Assembly (NCBI GenBank): GCA_017539765.1
Contig: JAFYCH010000037.1
Coordinates: forward strand, 1-8,965
DNA from: Clostridia bacterium
GTDB taxonomy: Bacteria > Bacillota > Clostridia > Christensenellales > UBA1242
Length of the DNA: 8,965 nt
Reading direction: 5' to 3'
Below are positions 7,382 through 8,965 of the stretch, in pieces. The notes under the pieces were generated by a model that saw only the letters and a list, made by a program, of their open reading frames with translations, was not told the origin of the DNA and searched no databases. Each line of letters begins with the position of its first letter. Positions within the stretch are counted from its first letter, which is position 1. Position numbers and translations under genes: made by a program.

Positions 7382-7411
7382 TTTGTTAAAATTTGCTATA
7401 TTTTTAACAAA
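7382..7411. repeat. Perfect 10-base inverted repeat between spoIIE and yabP
   Basis: TTTGTTAAAA (7382-7391) and TTTTAACAAA (7402-7411) are exact inverted copies separated by ten bases, so the half-site centres are 20 bases apart, about two helical turns. With no T run after it and a central position in a divergent control region, a protein-binding site seems more likely than a terminator. The recogniser is unknown. Confidence 0.45.
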
Positions 7412-7423
7412 AAAACCGATTTG

Positions 7424-7452
7424 GCATTTTGACGAACATTTTATCATAAATT
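7424..7452 (+). promoter_or_regulatory. SigE-like promoter of the yabPQ-divIC operon
   Basis: GCATTTT (7424-7430) matches the SigE -35 consensus KMATATT at six of seven positions. Exactly 14 bases later CATAAATT (7445-7452) matches the -10 consensus CATACAMT at six of eight. Initiation would be near 7459, a few bases before the yabP ATG. SigE control of yabP is established in B. subtilis and fits the coat-linked role. A SigA reading, TTGACG-17-TATTTT, shares the same bases and cannot be ruled out. Confidence 0.5.
7429..7436 (+). promoter_or_regulatory. Spo0A box (0A box) candidate
   Basis: TTGACGAA contains an exact match to the 0A-box core TGNCGAA. It lies in the control region between spoIIE, whose Bacillus counterpart is activated by Spo0A~P, and yabP. 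It is about 120 bases from the spoIIE ATG and 60 from the proposed -35, farther than usual for direct Spo0A activation, and it overlaps the SigE-like promoter of yabP. One seven-base match is weak evidence. Confidence 0.35.
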
Positions 7453-7466
7453 ATTTTAGGGGTAAA

Positions 7467-7769
7467 ATGGAAGAAATAAAAAACAGCTTAAAAAAGACAG
7501 AAAATGAAAAAATGAGCAAGTCATCAAAAATTGTAATAACCAATCAGAACTCTGTTTTGATAACAGGAATATCAAAGGTGAATTCTAGCACAGAAAACGA
7601 AATAAGTGCAGTTCTTGAAGGGCAAATTTTGAGTGTAACTGGCAGTAAACTGTCTGTAAGCAAACTTGACGTTGACAGTGGCATTTTGGAAGCAGAAGGT
7701 GAAATTCACCAAATAAAGTTTGCTGGCAAAAAACAAAAAGAAAACTTTTTTAAGAGAGTATTTGGCTGA
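7467..7769 (+). CDS. yabP: Sporulation protein YabP
   Basis: The 100-residue product is a YabP/YqfC family protein. The family core is seen from about residue 20 to 90 as alternating beta-type segments with the pattern ITNQNSVLITGISKVNS, then ISAVLEGQILSVTGSKLSV and SGILEAEGEIHQIKF. The N-terminal 18 residues are charged. In Bacillus, YabP is a SigE-dependent mother-cell protein needed for proper spore envelope assembly, acting together with YabQ. I chose the ATG at 7467, which has AGGGG (7458-7462) four to five bases upstream and gives the family's usual length. The frame is open back to a TTG at 7383, but that extension has no ribosome site and would run through the promoter and the inverted repeat. 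Its TGA stop overlaps the ATG of yabQ, so the two are translationally coupled. Confidence 0.9.
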   Translation: MEEIKNSLKKTENEKMSKSSKIVITNQNSVLITGISKVNSSTENEISAVLEGQILSVTGSKLSVSKLDVDSGILEAEGEIHQIKFAGKKQKENFFKRVFG

Positions 7770-8137
7770 TGCTATACGAAACACTACTCCAGTTTAAAAT
7801 GCTTCTAGTTATGCTCTATTTTGGAATAACTTGTGGAATTCTGCTGACCATAAAAAACCTAATGTGCAAAACAGTAAAACAAAACAAAGTGGTTGTGATA
7901 TTGACCGATGTTTTGTTTTGCATAGTATCTACATTTGTTTTTTTGTATGCAGAAACAACGTTCTGTTATGGTGAATTTAGGCTGTTTAAACTACTCTCTT
8001 TTTGTTTGGGAATATTTATTGAACAAATTTCGATAAATAATTTAGTTGAAAAATTTTTAAAACTGATATATAATTTGTTTGTAAGGATTTTTTACAAGGT
8101 CAAAAAGACCAAACTATACAAAAAAATTTTTAAGTAG
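7769..8137 (+). CDS. yabQ: Spore cortex/coat membrane protein YabQ
   Basis: 122 residues with three predicted membrane helices (about 10-28, 40-61 and 71-88) and a very basic amphipathic tail rich in Lys, Phe and Tyr (98-122). Position directly after yabP, size and topology identify YabQ, a mother-cell membrane protein needed for cortex formation and coat attachment in Bacillus. Sequence in this family diverges strongly, so much of the call rests on context. Its ATG overlaps the yabP stop by one base (TGATG), and no separate strong ribosome site is seen, implying coupled translation. It ends with TAG at 8135-8137, five bases before the divIC-like gene. No charged residue lies inside the first helix. 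Confidence 0.87.
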   Translation: MLYETLLQFKMLLVMLYFGITCGILLTIKNLMCKTVKQNKVVVILTDVLFCIVSTFVFLYAETTFCYGEFRLFKLLSFCLGIFIEQISINNLVEKFLKLIYNLFVRIFYKVKKTKLYKKIFK

Positions 8138-8142
8138 GTATT

Positions 8143-8424
8143 ATGGAAAAACAAAAGTATATTTCAAATTTGATAAAAGTTTCTATTGTGGTACTTATGG
8201 CAATTGTCCTTCTTGTACTCTTAAGTCAATATATAACAATGGCTCAACTTAAAAACAAAAGTGCGAAACTAGATTCTGAACTTGCTACAACAAAACAACA
8301 ATATGATGACCTTAAAAATGAATATGACGACATTTCAAACAACTACGAAGATTATGTAACAGATTATACAAGAGACAATTATGATTATGTCGAAGATGGT
8401 GAAATACTTATAAACAAAGACTAA
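8143..8424 (+). CDS. divIC: DivIC/FtsB-type septum formation initiator
   Basis: A 93-residue single-span protein: short cytoplasmic N-terminus, one membrane helix (about 11-30), a heptad-rich coiled coil (about 33-72) and a short acidic tail, DYVEDGEILINKD, that fits the conserved end of DivIC/FtsB (aromatic followed by GE-I). DivIC pairs with FtsL at the division site and links to the septal synthesis complex. Its place after yabP and yabQ is typical of spore formers. The ATG at 8143 follows the yabQ stop by five bases; the ribosome site is weak (TAGG, 8135-8138) and overlaps that stop. The usual next gene, an S1-domain protein, is absent: the operon ends here at a terminator. The symbol rests on order and topology, and ftsB would be an equally valid name. 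Confidence 0.85.
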   Translation: MEKQKYISNLIKVSIVVLMAIVLLVLLSQYITMAQLKNKSAKLDSELATTKQQYDDLKNEYDDISNNYEDYVTDYTRDNYDYVEDGEILINKD

Positions 8425-8442
8425 AACATTTAATTTTTAAAG

Positions 8443-8468
8443 GCAAACCTACAGGTTTGCTTTTTTTT
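8443..8468 (+). terminator. Rho-independent terminator of the yabPQ-divIC operon
   Basis: GCAAACC (8443-8449) pairs with GGTTTGC (8454-8460) around TACA, followed directly by eight T. It begins 18 bases after the divIC-like stop and is the strongest terminator in the window. Confidence 0.92.
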
Positions 8469-8534
8469 ATGTAAATAACCATTATAGTATATTTACTATT
8501 TTTTTTACATAGTATATTTTGAATGATTGTGTCG

Positions 8535-8563
8535 TATTATGTAGAATACAAAAATATTATGTA
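8535..8563 (+). repeat. Direct repeat TATTATGTA, two copies 20 bases apart
   Basis: TATTATGTA occurs at 8535-8543 and 8555-8563. Both copies continue as N-AAT, so the similarity covers 13 positions with one difference. A spacing of 20 bases places both on the same face of the helix. The related TTATGTA also occurs at 8467-8473. Confidence 0.5.
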
Positions 8564-8614
8564 CAATTCCTATGCATAAAACTCTGAAAATATGCAAAAA
8601 ATTGATTATTTAAA

Positions 8615-8628
8615 CGAACATACGTTTG
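8615..8628. promoter_or_regulatory. LexA (SOS) box
   Basis: CGAACATACGTTTG matches 13 of 14 positions of the Gram-positive LexA/DinR box CGAACRNRYGTTYC; only the last base differs. It overlaps the start of a possible -10, GATAAT at 8628-8633, with a poorly spaced TTGATT upstream (8602-8607). It is 132 bases before the ATG of the last gene. SOS control of that gene is inferred from position. Confidence 0.6.
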
Positions 8629-8707
8629 ATAATATTGTCCAAATTATAAAATTACGGTATATTTAACGAGCTTTATACAAAAAAATGAATAAATATAAAT
8701 TTTACTC

Positions 8708-8736
8708 TTGCATATTATAAATTTTTGTTATACAAT
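8708..8736 (+). promoter_or_regulatory. Promoter candidate for the last gene (SigA or SigE reading)
   Basis: TTGCAT (8708-8713) and TACAAT (8731-8736) are 17 bases apart, a possible SigA promoter. The same bases give GCATATT (8710-8716, perfect SigE -35) and TATACAAT (8729-8736, 7 of 8 to the SigE -10), but the 12-base spacer is shorter than the usual 14. Initiation near 8743 would leave a leader of about 18 bases containing the ribosome site AGGGGG. Confidence 0.45.
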
Positions 8737-8760
8737 AAAATCAACAGGGGGATGATTGGC

Positions 8761-8965
8761 ATGATAAATAATATATTTTTCGATGATGGAAAAAATAATG
8801 TTATAGAATTTGTTGAAAACGAATTCCCTAATTTCCCGCAAAAATTGATGGCTCAACTTATTAACTTCTGCTCTAACTTAACCTTTTATGAAGAGGAAGG
8901 AGTTAAACTTAGACCAGCATTACTTTTTACAAACAAAATTGATACTCTTATAAGAAATATACCAA
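8761..8965 (+). CDS. Unrecognised gene, 5' part only
   Basis: An open frame of 68 codons runs from the ATG at 8761 to the window end without a stop. The ribosome site AGGGGG (8746-8751) lies nine bases upstream. A second in-frame ATG at 8752 touches that site and is a less likely start. The visible protein (MINNIFFDDGKNNVIEF at the start, ending LFTNKIDTLIRNIP) is soluble-looking, with acidic residues alternating with aromatic ones, no signal peptide and no membrane segment. I do not recognise the family. Codon use resembles the rest of the window. A near-consensus LexA box upstream suggests a DNA-damage link, and the promoter has both SigA- and SigE-like readings. It is separated from the divIC-like gene by a terminator and is not part of that operon. 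Confidence 0.75.
   Translation, partial: MINNIFFDDGKNNVIEFVENEFPNFPQKLMAQLINFCSNLTFYEEEGVKLRPALLFTNKIDTLIRNIP

Larger units (their letters stand above)
8469..8760. other. Repeat-rich non-coding region before the last gene
   Basis: This stretch of about 290 bases holds no convincing gene on either strand. It contains an 11-base direct repeat ATAGTATATTT at 8484 and 8509, a nine-base direct repeat TATTATGTA at 8535 and 8555, an inverted pair TATGTAAA (8468-8475, starting on the last terminator T) / TTTACATA (8504-8511), a LexA-type box at 8615-8628 and a promoter-like sequence at 8708-8736. The density of short repeats suggests regulation, although strong A/T bias raises chance matches. Confidence 0.6.

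Noticed and set aside
7433..7446. Third LexA box starting at CGAACAT (7433)
   Set aside because: Only the left half-site is present; the right half lacks GTTYC.
7383..7466. Upstream TTG start for yabP at 7383
   Set aside because: No ribosome site; the extension would run through the inverted repeat, the 0A box and the SigE-like promoter, and would make the protein longer than the family.
8469..8565. CRISPR array or transposon end suggested by short repeats
   Set aside because: The repeats are 9-11 bases, too short and too few for CRISPR, and there is no transposase or matching terminal repeat.

Overview
The window is AT-rich DNA, by eye about one third G+C. Its gene content fits a Gram-positive endospore-forming bacterium of the Clostridia type: spoIIE, yabP, yabQ, a divIC-like gene and recD2 are all present, with ordinary Shine-Dalgarno sites (AGGAG, AGGGG) and the standard genetic code. 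Codon usage looks uniform. I see no insertion sequence, prophage gene, tRNA, rRNA or CRISPR array.

Left block (1-1307, minus strand). Two tandem membrane-anchored zinc metallopeptidases of the YugP type are two bases apart and read leftward. The second is cut by the window edge. To their right, a divergent intergenic region holds a hairpin terminator-like element and a good SigA promoter for a rightward gene, a stand-alone RelA/SpoT-type HD hydrolase (1529-2122).

Middle block (2184-7307, minus strand). spoIIE, recD2 and a small zinc-ribbon membrane protein read leftward in that order. The block ends at a bidirectional terminator (2130-2161) shared with the convergent HD gene. No terminator is visible between spoIIE and recD2, but recD2 has its own promoter-like sequence. 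A LexA-like palindrome lies just upstream of it.

Right block (7467-8424, plus strand). yabP, yabQ and a divIC/ftsB-type gene form a tight operon ending in a strong terminator (8443-8468). It is divergent from spoIIE. The 159-base gap between them carries a SigE-like promoter for yabP, a Spo0A-box match and two perfect inverted repeats. Sporulation phosphatase and coat genes are therefore arranged back to back around one control region. In Bacillus subtilis and many Clostridia I recall yabP-yabQ-divIC and spoIIE in the same orientation.

Right edge (8469-8965). A 292-base non-coding stretch is rich in short repeats and includes a near-consensus LexA (SOS) box. It precedes the beginning of an unrecognised gene that runs out of the window.

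No clearly new multi-gene system is visible. The points most worth a second look are the two LexA-like boxes, the shared spoIIE/yabP control region, two genes whose -10 boxes sit so close to the ATG that they may be leaderless, and the repeat-rich region before the last gene.
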